A stretch of DNA of 64,000 nt. Source: Bacillus pumilus. Lineage in GTDB: Bacteria > Bacillota > Bacilli > Bacillales > Bacillaceae. Shown in pieces: positions 27,215-36,962 of this stretch; the stretch's first letter is position 1, and each line of letters starts with the position of its first letter. Location: NCBI RefSeq assembly GCF_024498355.1, contig NZ_CP101833.1, positions 3,391,001-3,455,000 of the forward strand, in the 5' to 3' direction. The notes below the pieces were generated by a model, which saw nothing but the letters and a program-made list of their open reading frames with translations, did not search any database and was not told the DNA's origin. Position numbers and translations under genes: made by a program.

Positions 27215-27519
27215 AAAGACCCTCCTTTAATGTGTTGATATTCCTTGATTCCTACTACTACACAGAGCGGGATGCTCACCACCTGGAGAAGAATTAAGAT
27301 CATAGGCAAATGGGTGATGGCAGCTGCAAAAAGTGCCAGAATGGTGAGACTAATGAGAACGTACGCAAGCATTTCTTGTTTAAAACGCCTTTTCTCTTTT
27401 TCCTTTGCCTGCTTTAGCATCATCATGACAGCCTGCTCACTTGGTTTTTTCACTTCAATCTGTTCATCTAGCTGCTGTAACTCTTCTTTTAAACGCTCGG
27501 TGAAACGATCTTCCTTCAT
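27211..27519 (-). CDS. yxlC: YxlC-like protein of the sigY operon
   Basis: The 102-residue protein starts at ATG 27519 (MKEDRFTERLKEELQQ) behind AAAGGAG and overlaps the sigY stop by four bases. The N-terminal half is charged and helical and could grip a sigma factor; two membrane segments follow (about residues 50-67 and 73-92). Position, size and layout match B. subtilis YxlC, a sigma-Y antagonist. Sequence identity to it was not tested. Confidence 0.75.
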   Translation of the reverse strand: MKEDRFTERLKEELQQLDEQIEVKKPSEQAVMMMLKQAKEKEKRRFKQEMLAYVLISLTILALFAAAITHLPMILILLQVVSIPLCVVVGIKEYQHIKGGSL

Positions 27520-28049
27520 AAGAACCACTCCTTTCGAATTTTCTTTAATCCATGATGAACCCTCGACTTCACAGTGCCTTCTCTCATACCGAGCATCGCA
27601 GCAATTTCTGGGTAAGTAAAGCCATAATAATAATGCAGAATAATCGGTGCTCTCTCCTGAGCCTTCAATTCATTTAAAGCATCCCACATCTCATGCCATG
27701 TGTGGCCCTTTTGCTGAACGTCCCATTTGAAGCGGCGTATGGCTTCTTGATTGGCCTTCCCTTCTCTCATTTGTTCACGTTTTCTTTTCTTCTGGTGATC
27801 TAAAAATTGTCTCGATGCAATGGAGATGAGCCATGTTGAAAATAAGGAATCTCCTCTAAATGAAGAAAGTTTCATGTACGCTTTCAGCATCGTCTCTTGC
27901 ATGATTTCTTCTGCCAGCTCTTGTTGAAGGGTAAGCTTCATCATATACCGGTAAAGAAAGGAATAGTGCTGCCGATAAAGTGCTGTAAATGCGGCATCAT
28001 CTCCCTGTTTTGCCCGCTCGATCAATAATGTCTCCTCTGTCTGCTCCAA
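27516..28049 (-). CDS. sigY: ECF sigma factor SigY
   Basis: This 177-residue extracytoplasmic-function sigma factor starts at TTG 28049 behind GGAGGGG. Region 2 is visible as AAFTALYRQHYSFLYRYMMKLT and EEIMQETMLKAYMKLSSF (about 18-70). Region 4 is ILHYYYGFTYPEIAAMLGMREGTVKSRVHHGLKKIRK (about 135-172). Gene order with yxlC and a YxlD/E-like protein identifies it as SigY. A self-type ECF promoter lies upstream. Confidence 0.88.
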   Translation of the reverse strand: MEQTEETLLIERAKQGDDAAFTALYRQHYSFLYRYMMKLTLQQELAEEIMQETMLKAYMKLSSFRGDSLFSTWLISIASRQFLDHQKKRKREQMREGKANQEAIRRFKWDVQQKGHTWHEMWDALNELKAQERAPIILHYYYGFTYPEIAAMLGMREGTVKSRVHHGLKKIRKEWFL

Positions 28050-28089
28050 ACACGCCCCTCCTTCCTTTCTTTCTTTCTCTTATTTATGA

Positions 28090-28115
28090 GACGACACGGA
28101 TGATAACATCGTTTA
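28090..28115 (-). promoter_or_regulatory. ECF-type promoter of sigY, probably autoregulatory
   Basis: On the minus strand TAAACG (28115-28110), a 16-base spacer and CGTC (28093-28090) match the ECF pattern AAC-N16/17-CGTC. It lies about 40 bases ahead of the sigY start, where SigY autoregulation would be expected. Confidence 0.65.
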
Positions 28116-28500
28116 AAATAGATCCTATTTTTTTAAAATGTCTCCTTTTCCCCCTGCTGATCCGGTCATCGGTTCGTTTTATATTCAATTTTTTCTTATG
28201 TAATGATTATGACATTTCTTTGTCTCTAACAAAATGACGCTTTCGTAATCATCTTGATTTTCCATAGAATGGAGAACCCCTTTCCCATAATCATGATGTC
28301 ATCCCAATACCTATCGTCAATGGTCCTTGTCTCATTTAGATGAAAATGAAATAATCATCGCCTTAGTTTCCTAGAAAATCATGGAATACACAGCGCCAAT
28401 TCTTAGCCGATGATACCTTTTTGCGTGCTATGCTCTTCCTACATTCCGAATGAGGCGATGCCGGCGAAAGAAGGAGGAGCGTTTTAATCGCAGCTTATTT

Positions 28501-28514
28501 TGGAAACGTTTACA
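28501..28514. promoter_or_regulatory. CcpA cre site upstream of the pectate lyase
   Basis: TGGAAACGTTTACA differs from the CcpA consensus at one position. It sits 31 bases before the TTG start, in the leader or over the promoter, so it would block transcription of the lyase when glucose is present. Confidence 0.75.
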
Positions 28515-28544
28515 TTAAATCAAAATAGAATGGAGATGTTGATT

Positions 28545-29573
28545 TTGAAGAAAAAAGTTCCAATGTTAGCTGGTGTGTTAGCGGTTGGTCTCGTGACTTC
28601 ATTATTTGCACCAAATGGGGAGGCAAACGCGGCTGCCAAATATCCAGAAAGTCCTTCGATTATGGCCAATTTTAATCAGCAAGGATTCTCCACATTGAAT
28701 GGAGGCACAACAGGCGGTGAAGGCGGTAAAACAGTGACAGTAAAGACCGGAAATGAACTATTAGCCGCCCTCAAAACTAAAGGAACAAATGAAAAATTAA
28801 AAATCGTCGTAGACGGGACGATTACCCCTTCTAATACATCTGCAAATAAAATTGATGTCAAAGATACAAACAATGTCTCAATCGTTGGTAAAGGCACGAA
28901 AGGCGAATTTAACGGGATTGGCATTAAGGTATGGCGGGCCAATAACGTGATCATCCGCAACCTGAAAATTCACCACAGCAAAATCGGTGATAAGGACGCC
29001 ATTGGAATCGAAGGCGGCTCTAAAAACGTCTGGGTCGACCATAATGAGCTCTACAACACATTGAACTCTGGGAAAGATGACTATGATGGGTTATTCGATG
29101 TGAAAAATGACTCTGATTACATTACGTTCTCATGGAACTATGTCCATGACAGCTGGAAAACGATGCTTATGGGCAGCTCCGATAACGATAACTACAACCG
29201 AAAAATCACGTTCCACAACAACCGTTTTGAAAACTTGAATTCACGTGTACCGTCTATGCGCTACGGGGAAGGTCATGTGTATAACAACTATTACAAAGGC
29301 ATCCATACAACTGCAATCAACTCTCGTATGGGCGCGAAAATGAGAATTGAGCACAACGTATTTGAAAATACAAACAATGCCATCGGCAGCTGGGACAGCC
29401 GTCAAGTTGGTACATGGCATGTCATCAACAACTCTTATATTAACAGCACAGGCAGTCTGCCAACGTCTTCAACAGGTACGTACAACCCTCCTTATAACTA
29501 CTCTTTGCTTAACGTGAACAATGTCAAATCAGAAGTGGTATCAAATGCTGGTGTTGGAAAAGTAAACCCTTAA
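28545..29573 (+). CDS. Secreted pectate lyase, PL1 family
   Basis: The best start is TTG 28545, nine bases after GGAG ([10 protein letters not shown]), giving a 342-residue precursor with a Sec signal peptide ending near NGEANAA-AK. The mature part is a parallel beta-helix polysaccharide lyase of family PL1. It has the calcium and substrate-site stretches [40 protein letters not shown] and the arginine region [24 protein letters not shown]. It cleaves polygalacturonate by beta-elimination outside the cell. It is a single-gene unit with a cre site upstream and a terminator downstream. Confidence 0.92.
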   Translation: MKKKVPMLAGVLAVGLVTSLFAPNGEANAAAKYPESPSIMANFNQQGFSTLNGGTTGGEGGKTVTVKTGNELLAALKTKGTNEKLKIVVDGTITPSNTSANKIDVKDTNNVSIVGKGTKGEFNGIGIKVWRANNVIIRNLKIHHSKIGDKDAIGIEGGSKNVWVDHNELYNTLNSGKDDYDGLFDVKNDSDYITFSWNYVHDSWKTMLMGSSDNDNYNRKITFHNNRFENLNSRVPSMRYGEGHVYNNYYKGIHTTAINSRMGAKMRIEHNVFENTNNAIGSWDSRQVGTWHVINNSYINSTGSLPTSSTGTYNPPYNYSLLNVNNVKSEVVSNAGVGKVNP

Positions 29574-29580
29574 ACCACAA

Positions 29581-29616
29581 AACGTTCGGGCAGAGATCAC
29601 CTGTCCGAACGTTCTT
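29581..29616. terminator. Bidirectional terminator between pel and cydD
   Basis: AACGTTCGG-GCAG pairs with CTGTCCGAACGTT around a short loop; TTCTTTT follows on the plus strand. It lies between two convergent transcripts. Confidence 0.8.
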
Positions 29617-29630
29617 TTCATTCATTTTAT

Positions 29631-31364
29631 TTATATTGTAGAAAACGGTCGATCCATCTCATATAGCCTTTGATAACGCTGGTTTTCTCTCAATAAATCC
29701 TGATGCTTCCCCTGCATCTCAATGTGTCCATCTTCAATAAACATGATGCGGTCACACGTCTCGCAGCCAGTCAGGTGATGGGTAATCCAAATGACAGTTT
29801 TTCCTTTTAACACACGGAAGATTGTTTGAAGCAATTCACGCTCTGCCTGAGGATCAAGTCCGACGGTTGGCTCATCTAATACCACAATCGATGTGTTTTG
29901 CAGCAAGATCCGAGCTAACGCCATACGCTGTCTTTCTCCGCCTGAGAAACGAACTCCTGTCTCCTGTACACCTGTGTGATAGCCTTCTGGTAAAGATTCA
30001 ATGTAATCGTGCAGCTGCACTTGTCTCGCCGCTTCTTTCACCTGCTCTTCTGTCGCGTCTGGGGATCCTAAGCGAATATTGTTTAAAACAGACGTATCGA
30101 ATAAATAAGGCTGTTGATTGAGGACAGACACATAAGCTGACACGTTCTCTTGAATGCTTTGCACCGGTTTTCCCTGAATGCTGACAGCACCTTGATTTGG
30201 CACGACCGCCCCTTCTAACAATTTTAAAATGGTCGATTTGCCTGCACCGCTTTTTCCTAAGAGAGCGAGTGATTCTCCTTGCTTAAGCGAAAACGAAAGG
30301 TGCTTTAGCACGTGTTGATGCGCATCATATCCAAAGGACACTTGTTCAAAACAGACAGCTTGATCATGAGAAATGATTGACTGATCAACGAATTCCTTCT
30401 TAGATTCTCCTTCATACGACTGCTTTTCATAATGATGTAATCTGCTAACAGTATGCTGATAAACAGGAATGTCACCTGCCGCATCTGAAAGCGGAAGAAA
30501 GGCTTCTGTTAACGGAAACAGCACAAGCACAAAGGCCGCAATGAGCGTGTGCGGCATAGAACCTGACTGAACAACTGAGCCGCTCCAATACACCACAAGA
30601 ACAACTGCTCCTCCAATAATCAGCTGCGCAAAAAATTGGCGCAGACGGATAAACCGGTGCTTGGCAGCTTCAAGCGCTAACAGCTGAGCTTCTTTCTGTT
30701 CATAGCCGTCAACAAAATCTTTCTGTCTGCCGCTAAACAGCCAGTCACTAACTCCCATGACGGCATCTGTTAAATGGCTGTACAGTTCATTTCTGCCTTT
30801 TTTCATTTGAATTTGTCTCGCCCGGTTCACAAGCACTGTGACGTATGGGAAAACAAATACGAGAAGTGCCATATAGAGCAACATCAATTCAGCAAATGGC
30901 CATGAGAAAAGTCCAAGTGCCCCAATCGATGCTGCATATAAAAGCAGCGCACCGATGGATGGAAAGATTGTTTTTAAATACGCATCCTGTAACCTCTCCA
31001 CATCTTCTGACAAGAGCCCAAGCATTTCCCCTGTACCAAGCTTCGTCTGTTTGGCACTTCGTTCAGCCATGTCATACAGACGCACCCGCATTTTTTCAAT
31101 CATCGTCAAAATGAGCTGATGACTCGCCAGCCTTTCTGCATAACGAGCAGCAGAACGTGAAATACCAAAGGTGCGTACAGCCACGATTGGGACGTAGACC
31201 ATCAATATATTCTCAGGTCTTGTGGCGGCTTTTGAAATCAGAAATCCCGAGGTATACATCAGCAGAGAAGCAGAGAACACCGCAATGCTTCCTAAAAAAA
31301 GCACCAAGGCAAACAGCTTTTGATTCTCCTTGATATAAGGTATAAACCAGCCTTTACTGACCAT
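29631..31364 (-). CDS. cydD: ABC transporter subunit CydD for cytochrome bd assembly
   Basis: Start ATG 31364 (MVSKGWFIPYI) overlaps the cydC stop by 11 bases; 577 residues. The protein is a half-transporter: six membrane helices over about residues 10-310, then an ATPase with Walker A GKSGAGKST, signature FSGGERQRMALA and Walker B IVVLDEPTVGLD. With CydC it exports thiol compounds or handles haem as needed for cytochrome bd maturation (CydDC family). Last gene of cydABCD. Confidence 0.92.
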   Translation of the reverse strand: MVSKGWFIPYIKENQKLFALVLFLGSIAVFSASLLMYTSGFLISKAATRPENILMVYVPIVAVRTFGISRSAARYAERLASHQLILTMIEKMRVRLYDMAERSAKQTKLGTGEMLGLLSEDVERLQDAYLKTIFPSIGALLLYAASIGALGLFSWPFAELMLLYMALLVFVFPYVTVLVNRARQIQMKKGRNELYSHLTDAVMGVSDWLFSGRQKDFVDGYEQKEAQLLALEAAKHRFIRLRQFFAQLIIGGAVVLVVYWSGSVVQSGSMPHTLIAAFVLVLFPLTEAFLPLSDAAGDIPVYQHTVSRLHHYEKQSYEGESKKEFVDQSIISHDQAVCFEQVSFGYDAHQHVLKHLSFSLKQGESLALLGKSGAGKSTILKLLEGAVVPNQGAVSIQGKPVQSIQENVSAYVSVLNQQPYLFDTSVLNNIRLGSPDATEEQVKEAARQVQLHDYIESLPEGYHTGVQETGVRFSGGERQRMALARILLQNTSIVVLDEPTVGLDPQAERELLQTIFRVLKGKTVIWITHHLTGCETCDRIMFIEDGHIEMQGKHQDLLRENQRYQRLYEMDRPFSTI

Positions 31365-33090
31365 GTGAGACCGCCCCCATTTGCTCCTGTACCAATTGAT
31401 AGTACACACCTTTTCTTCGCATTAATGATTCATGTGTCCCCATTTCTGCAATGGTTCCATGATCCATGACAATGATCTCATCCATCTCCGGCATCCAATG
31501 CAGCCTATGTGTCGCTAAGAACACGAGCTTATCTTCAAACAGCGGAAGCATCGTTTCCTTCAATTCATACTCCGTCTCAATGTCGAGATGCGCCGTTGGT
31601 TCATCTAACAGCATAATCGACCGCTGGCCCAGCACAGCCCGAGCAAGCGCAATTCTTTGTGCCTGACCGCCGCTTAGCCCTCTTCCCTGCTGTCCGATGA
31701 CCTCATCCAGTCCATTTGGCAGCTGCGCTACAAGCTGAGATAACCCAGCCGCCTGCACAGCTCTTTCCACTTCTTCGTCTGTTGCATGTGGTTCATAAAA
31801 ACGAATGTTTTCTCTTAATGTCATGTGAAATAAATAGGGGTGCTGCGGCATATAGACGACTTCCTTTTGCCATTCCTTCATCTGTAAATGAACAAGCGGA
31901 TGGCCGTTTAGCGTCATTTGACCTGAAGACGGTTCAACAAAGCCGCCGAGGACATCGGTTAACGTCGATTTTCCTGAACCACTGGCACCAATGATTCCGA
32001 TTCTTTTCTTTCCTTTGACAGTCAAATCCACATCCTGAATGGAATAAGGAGCATGTTCATCATGCAGGACACAAATATCTTGCAGCGTAAGCACAGCTTG
32101 TTCATTCCACTCGTTTAGCTGCACTGATTGTGTCTCCTGCGCGTGGAAGCCCTTTTCATCTAAAATGACCTGAATGGCCTCATTCGCTTCTTTTCCATTT
32201 AACGTCGCATGATAATCATTTCCCACTTCACGTACTGGCAGGAAATATTCCGGAGCCAGCATAAGCGCCGTCAAAGCTGGCAATAACAGAAGTTCCCCTT
32301 CAATTAACCGCAGGCCAAGAAAGACAGCAACGGTCGCAATCGATAACATAGAAAAGAAATCGAGGGCAAACGATGAAAGAAATGCGACCTTCAGCGTGTT
32401 CATGGTCGCCTTTCGATATCGCTTTGACACCTCTGCGATATTACGGGAGTGCTTTTTGCTAATACCTAAGTAACGAAGCGTTTCAAGGCCGCGGAGCGAA
32501 TCAGTAAAATGATTGGATAATTTCTCATACGATCTCCATTGTTTGGCCGCTTTACGCTGAGCAACAAGACCTAACAAAATCATAAAAACAATTAAAATCG
32601 GCAGCGTCACAATCAAAATGACGGCAGATGTTTCATCTAATGTCCAAACATAAACGAGGACCATCACCGGAATAACAGCCATGTTCACCATTTTCGGCAA
32701 AAACAGCTGTAAATATTGACGATATTGGACAATTCCCTCCATCGCTAATGTGACAAGCTTTCCTGTACCTTTTTTCTTTGTGAAAGCTGGACCTAAACGA
32801 AAGAGTTGGTCTAACAGCTGTTTTCTGACGTCTGCTCCAATTCGGGAAGAGTAGGTAAACATGACCTTCTCCCGAATCAAGGTGAGACCGTGCCGCACCA
32901 GAAAGGCAGCAAGAAACAGCAGGACATAAGGCGTTGCCTGCGAGAGGGTTTTCCCGTCAAACAGCGTTGTAATGGCATGTGCCAGCCACTGTGCTTGGAA
33001 AATAATACTTGCTCCTTGGATGAGTGACACAATGCCTAAGAGGGCAAGAAGCCCTCTCATTCCTTTTAATTGAAGCAAACGTTTATCCAT
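31354..33090 (-). CDS. cydC: ABC transporter subunit CydC for cytochrome bd assembly
   Basis: This 578-residue half-transporter starts at ATG 33090, overlapping the cydB stop as TAATG. Six membrane segments cover about residues 15-300. The ATPase has Walker A GASGSGKST, signature LSGGQAQRIALARA and Walker B IMLLDEPTAHLD. It forms a heterodimer with the next gene product and is needed to assemble functional cytochrome bd. The operon order A-B-C-D is that of B. subtilis. Confidence 0.93.
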   Translation of the reverse strand: MDKRLLQLKGMRGLLALLGIVSLIQGASIIFQAQWLAHAITTLFDGKTLSQATPYVLLFLAAFLVRHGLTLIREKVMFTYSSRIGADVRKQLLDQLFRLGPAFTKKKGTGKLVTLAMEGIVQYRQYLQLFLPKMVNMAVIPVMVLVYVWTLDETSAVILIVTLPILIVFMILLGLVAQRKAAKQWRSYEKLSNHFTDSLRGLETLRYLGISKKHSRNIAEVSKRYRKATMNTLKVAFLSSFALDFFSMLSIATVAVFLGLRLIEGELLLLPALTALMLAPEYFLPVREVGNDYHATLNGKEANEAIQVILDEKGFHAQETQSVQLNEWNEQAVLTLQDICVLHDEHAPYSIQDVDLTVKGKKRIGIIGASGSGKSTLTDVLGGFVEPSSGQMTLNGHPLVHLQMKEWQKEVVYMPQHPYLFHMTLRENIRFYEPHATDEEVERAVQAAGLSQLVAQLPNGLDEVIGQQGRGLSGGQAQRIALARAVLGQRSIMLLDEPTAHLDIETEYELKETMLPLFEDKLVFLATHRLHWMPEMDEIIVMDHGTIAEMGTHESLMRRKGVYYQLVQEQMGAVSHGQ

Positions 33091-34106
33091 TAGTAAGTCA
33101 TTGGCTCCTTACCGCTTACACGTTTACGGAAGACGTAATAGCTCCAAATTTGATACCCAAGCACAAAGGGCAGCAAAGAAATGGCAACAATCGTCATGAC
33201 CGTCAGTGAATAAGATCCGGATGCAGCGTTTTGAATGGTAAGATCAAACGCATGGTTGATCGAACTAATCATGACGCGCGGGAACAATGCAGTGAAAAGC
33301 ATCGTCACTGTCACCATGATGCCAGCACCTGTGAATAGGAATGTCCAGCCATCACGTTCTTTTTTCATAAAGAATAGAGCCGCTACGTAACAAACCACAA
33401 TCAGCACGGTTAAAGGAATGGTGATGATCGGGCGCACTGTGTAAATGTCTGTTTCCATGATGGACACACCGACAAATAGGACAAGCACTGGCAGCGCAAT
33501 AAGCAGGACACGCTGACCAAGCTTTCTTGCACGGTCTCTTAAATCACCCTCTGTACGAAGTGTGACGAAAATCAATCCGTGCAGAAGGCAAAGAACCGTC
33601 ACAGCTAACCCGCCAATCACTGAATAAAGGTTCACAAAATCCGTAAAACCAGCATACATATTCATGTCTTGATCAATTGGCATCCCGCGTAAAATACTTG
33701 TGAATAGCACACCGAGTAAAAACGGTGGCAGCAGACTGCCAAAGAAGATGACCCAGTCCCATGCTTTGATCCAAGAGGCTTTCTCAACCTTCCCTCGGAA
33801 TTCAAAGGCGACCCCCCGCCCAATGAGCGCTAATAGGAGAACCGTAAACGGAATATAGTATCCGCTGAACATCGTGGCATACCAGTGAGGAAATGCAGCG
33901 AAAATAGCACCGCCAGCTGTAATCAGCCAAACCTCATTCGCATCCCAGAAAGGACCAATCGTATTGATTAAAATGCGGCGCTCATGCGCATCCTTTCCAA
34001 GCAGCTGCATGGACATCCCTACACCAAAATCAAATCCTTCTAAGAAGAAAAACCCAACAAACAATACTGCGACAAGAATAAACCAAATCTCGTTAAGATA
34101 TGCCAT
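33090..34106 (-). CDS. cydB: Cytochrome bd ubiquinol oxidase subunit II
   Basis: The start is ATG 34106 (MAYLNEIWFILVAVLF), behind GGAGGCG and overlapping the end of cydA; 338 residues. Eight or nine membrane helices are apparent. CydB landmarks are FFFLEGFDFGVGM near residue 18, IGPFWDANEVWLITAGGAIFAAFPHWYA near residue 47, and EFRGKV. It supports the haem-bearing CydA in the high-affinity oxidase used at low oxygen. Confidence 0.95.
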   Translation of the reverse strand: MAYLNEIWFILVAVLFVGFFFLEGFDFGVGMSMQLLGKDAHERRILINTIGPFWDANEVWLITAGGAIFAAFPHWYATMFSGYYIPFTVLLLALIGRGVAFEFRGKVEKASWIKAWDWVIFFGSLLPPFLLGVLFTSILRGMPIDQDMNMYAGFTDFVNLYSVIGGLAVTVLCLLHGLIFVTLRTEGDLRDRARKLGQRVLLIALPVLVLFVGVSIMETDIYTVRPIITIPLTVLIVVCYVAALFFMKKERDGWTFLFTGAGIMVTVTMLFTALFPRVMISSINHAFDLTIQNAASGSYSLTVMTIVAISLLPFVLGYQIWSYYVFRKRVSGKEPMTY

Positions 34107-35508
34107 GATATGCGCCTCCATCAAATGGATCTGTAGACAGGTCCGTTTCATCCTTTTGATCTGTATCCTCTTCAGAATGTGCACCTTTTTTAATTTCTCG
34201 AATGAATAAGTAGGCAAGCAAGATTGCAAGAATCAGATAAATGGTCGTAAAGCTAATGACTGAGAATAATAGCGTGCCATAGGATACGTTTGGTGAAATC
34301 GATTGAGCGGTCGTCATCATGCCAAAGACGGTCCAAGGCTGACGCCCGATTTCGGTCATGATCCAGCCGGCTGAGTTTGCAATAAACGGGAACGCAATCA
34401 TCCAAACCATGAAGCGTAAATACCATTTGTTTGATTCAAGTTTCTTTCTAAAGCTCAAGTACAAGCCAATCATACTAGCAAAAATCATAAGCATTCCCGC
34501 ACCGACCATGATTCTAAAGCTCCAGAACGTTGTTTTCACTGGAGGAATGTAGTCTCCTGGGCCAAACTTTGCTTCATATTCTTTTTGAAGTGTCAGCATA
34601 CCTGGAACATCTCCACTGAACTTCGAATAAGCCAAATAACTTAAAGCAAACGGAATGTTGATTTCTGCAGAGTTTTCTTTTTTATCTGTGTCAATGTTGG
34701 CAAATAGTGTCCAAGCCGCTGGATCTCCACTATCCTTCCAAAGGGCTTCACTTGCTGCCATCTTCATCGGCTGTGATTTCATTAAATGCTTTGCTTGGTC
34801 ATGTCCAGAGAACGCCACACCTAAGCCAGAAATTAAAGCGAGTACCATGGCAATCTGGAATGATTTTTTGAAAAAGGCGATTTCTTGTTTTTTGATCATT
34901 TTATAGGCACTAACACCTGCAATAAAGAAAGCACCTGTTGCCAGCGCACCGAACAGAACGTGCGGGAACTCTACCCAGAGCTGCGGATTCGTGACAAGAG
35001 CGCCAAAATCATTCATTTCTGCACGGCCATTTTTAATGACAAATCCAACTGGCTCCTGCATAAATGAGTTAGCTAGTAAAATCCAAAACGCCGAAAAGAT
35101 CGTACCAAGGGAAACAAGCCAAATACACAATAAATGAATTTTCTTCGGCAGACGATCCCAGCCGAAAATCCAAAGTCCAATAAATGTAGATTCAAGGAAA
35201 AAGGCCAACAGTGCCTCAATGGCAAGCGGTGCACCAAAGACATCACCAACAAACCTTGAATAGTCAGACCAGTTCATCCCAAACTGGAATTCCTGCAGAA
35301 TCCCTGTCACCACACCTACTGCAAAGTTAATTAAGAAAAGGTGACCCCAAAACTTCGCCATCTTTTTGTAGATGTCTTTTTTCTTCACTACATAAAGGGT
35401 CTGCATCAATGCGACGATAAACACCAAACCTATAGACATAGGAACAAAAATAAAATGAAATAATGTCGTTGAAGCAAATTGAAATCTTGCTAAAAACAGC
35501 TCACTCAC
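34093..35508 (-). CDS. cydA: Cytochrome bd ubiquinol oxidase subunit I
   Basis: The gene starts at GTG 35508 (SELFLARFQFASTTLFHF), behind AGGGAGG; 471 residues, like other Bacillus CydA. It carries the three haems and oxidises quinol to reduce O2. Visible landmarks are the first-helix histidine (TLFHFIFVPMSIG), the GWIMTEIGRQPW motif near residue 365 and the short Q-loop typical of Firmicutes. First gene of cydABCD; a Rex-like site lies upstream. Confidence 0.95.
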   Translation of the reverse strand: MSELFLARFQFASTTLFHFIFVPMSIGLVFIVALMQTLYVVKKKDIYKKMAKFWGHLFLINFAVGVVTGILQEFQFGMNWSDYSRFVGDVFGAPLAIEALLAFFLESTFIGLWIFGWDRLPKKIHLLCIWLVSLGTIFSAFWILLANSFMQEPVGFVIKNGRAEMNDFGALVTNPQLWVEFPHVLFGALATGAFFIAGVSAYKMIKKQEIAFFKKSFQIAMVLALISGLGVAFSGHDQAKHLMKSQPMKMAASEALWKDSGDPAAWTLFANIDTDKKENSAEINIPFALSYLAYSKFSGDVPGMLTLQKEYEAKFGPGDYIPPVKTTFWSFRIMVGAGMLMIFASMIGLYLSFRKKLESNKWYLRFMVWMIAFPFIANSAGWIMTEIGRQPWTVFGMMTTAQSISPNVSYGTLLFSVISFTTIYLILAILLAYLFIREIKKGAHSEEDTDQKDETDLSTDPFDGGAYHGIS

Positions 35509-35587
35509 AGCCTTACATCCTCCCTTACTTTCACATGCCGAATGATTCGAGATCTTTATGCTCACCATTTCACAAAAATTTCACTAC

Positions 35588-35605
35588 TTGTTCAATGGTT
35601 CACAA
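35588..35605. promoter_or_regulatory. Rex-like redox operator upstream of cydA
   Basis: TTGTTCAATGGTTCACAA has one perfect half (TTCACAA) and 12 of 14 fixed positions of TTGTGAA-N4-TTCACAA. It lies about 80 bases ahead of the cydA start. A second inverted repeat, GGTTCACTCGGTGAAAA, lies at 35625-35641. Rex repression of cydABCD by NADH/NAD+ state is established in B. subtilis. Confidence 0.6.
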
Positions 35606-35793
35606 TTAATAGCCTGTTTGAAACGGTTCACTCGGTGAAAATTTACTCTTGAATTTCATTCGGTTAGTTATTTATACCTGTACTTTACACCTATACGCTT
35701 CAAAAATAAAGTAAATTTTACCTAAAAATTGGGTGGTATTGTGTCAGTTGTTTGAATACTTTGTCAAAATTATGTGACGGAAAGAAAAAATCT

Positions 35794-35832
35794 GCAAAAA
35801 AAATAGCGCTGCACCTCGGCGGCAGCGCTGTA
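35794..35832 (-). terminator. Terminator of the isd operon
   Basis: AGCGCTGC/GCAGCGCT hairpin followed by a run of T on the minus strand, directly behind the fused ATPase-IsdG gene. Confidence 0.85.
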
Positions 35833-35839
35833 ATGACAT

Positions 35840-36961
35840 TTAGGCTTTTTTCTGTAAAGCTGGTCTTGTCACTTGTACTTCATAGTACGTAATTTTGTTT
35901 TTTAATAGTCCTTCAGGTTTCGCTTTTCCATGAGCGTGCGCATCACCAAACGCCTGAGATTTTGTCCAGTTCACAAAATCCTCCTTACGGTTCCAGCGGG
36001 TATGAATGGTCACTTCATCATAATCTGTTGTCTGCTGTGTGACCCATACTTCCATGCCTAAAAACCCTTCCATGAATTCTACTTGTCCCTGCTTGTTAAA
36101 TCGTTTGACGAGATGGTCGGCACTGCCTTTTTCTACTCTTACTTGGTTGTTTACAATGATCATGTTCTTTTCATCTCCCTTTTGTTGTTGGATCGAAGCG
36201 ATTGGGATGATGAGCGGATGCTCTCCGTTCAAGTGAACCTCCGCCTGAATCCCAAAGACCTCTTTGAAAAAGTCTTCTGTTAATACTTCTGTTGGTGCCC
36301 CTATTTGATGCACGTGACCACGCTTCATCGCAATGAGGCGGTCACAATACTTTGCTGCCTGCTGCAGGTCATGAAGAACCATTAAAATGGTGATTCCATG
36401 CGTCTGATTCAGCTGTTTAAGCAGCTCTAATAATTCAAGCTGATGTGCAATATCTAAATAAGTTGTGGGCTCATCCAGAATAATGGTCTCTGTTTTCTGA
36501 GCAAGCGCCATCGCAATATACGCCTTTTGCCTTTCTCCACCTGACAATGTATGCAGCATCCTGTTTTCATTGCCGCGGCTGTTCGTCACATCAAGCGCCC
36601 ACTCAATCGCTTCATGATCTGTCTTCGAGCTCTTTTTCCAGATCGAACGATGCGGACTCCGTCCAAGTGCGATCAGCTCACGCACTGTCATCGATGGGAT
36701 GGCCGTTCTCGTCTGCATGAGAACAGCAATCTCCTTTGCAATTTCCTGCGCCGTCATCTCTTTTTGCGGTATATCGTGAATGTAAATCATGCCGCTTTCT
36801 ATCGACGTGAGGCGTGCGGCCGCTTTGATAAAAGTCGACTTTCCTGACCCATTTGGTCCAATGATTCCAGTCACTCGTCCCTTAGGAACAGCTGCTGAGA
36901 TTGACGACAGCCGAAAGCCCCCTTGACTGAGACTCACGTCATCCATTGCAATCACATCCAA
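35840..36961 (-). CDS. Haem/siderophore ABC ATPase fused to an IsdG-type haem monooxygenase
   Basis: The 373-residue protein has two parts. Residues 1-266 are a FecE/FhuC-type importer ATPase (Walker [10 protein letters not shown], signature [12 protein letters not shown], Walker [25 protein letters not shown]). Residues 267-373 are a 107-residue IsdG-family haem-degrading monooxygenase. The latter has the expected catalytic asparagine (VNNQVRV), tryptophan (DFVNWTKS) and histidine (DAHAHGK). Codon 267 is an ATG at 36163 preceded ten bases earlier by GGGAG, so the oxygenase could also be made alone. Last gene of the isd locus: import and haem breakdown are joined. Whether the fusion is stable in the cell is unknown. 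Confidence 0.9.
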   Translation of the reverse strand: MDVIAMDDVSLSQGGFRLSSISAAVPKGRVTGIIGPNGSGKSTFIKAAARLTSIESGMIYIHDIPQKEMTAQEIAKEIAVLMQTRTAIPSMTVRELIALGRSPHRSIWKKSSKTDHEAIEWALDVTNSRGNENRMLHTLSGGERQKAYIAMALAQKTETIILDEPTTYLDIAHQLELLELLKQLNQTHGITILMVLHDLQQAAKYCDRLIAMKRGHVHQIGAPTEVLTEDFFKEVFGIQAEVHLNGEHPLIIPIASIQQQKGDEKNMIIVNNQVRVEKGSADHLVKRFNKQGQVEFMEGFLGMEVWVTQQTTDYDEVTIHTRWNRKEDFVNWTKSQAFGDAHAHGKAKPEGLLKNKITYYEVQVTRPALQKKA

Positions 36962-36962
36962 C

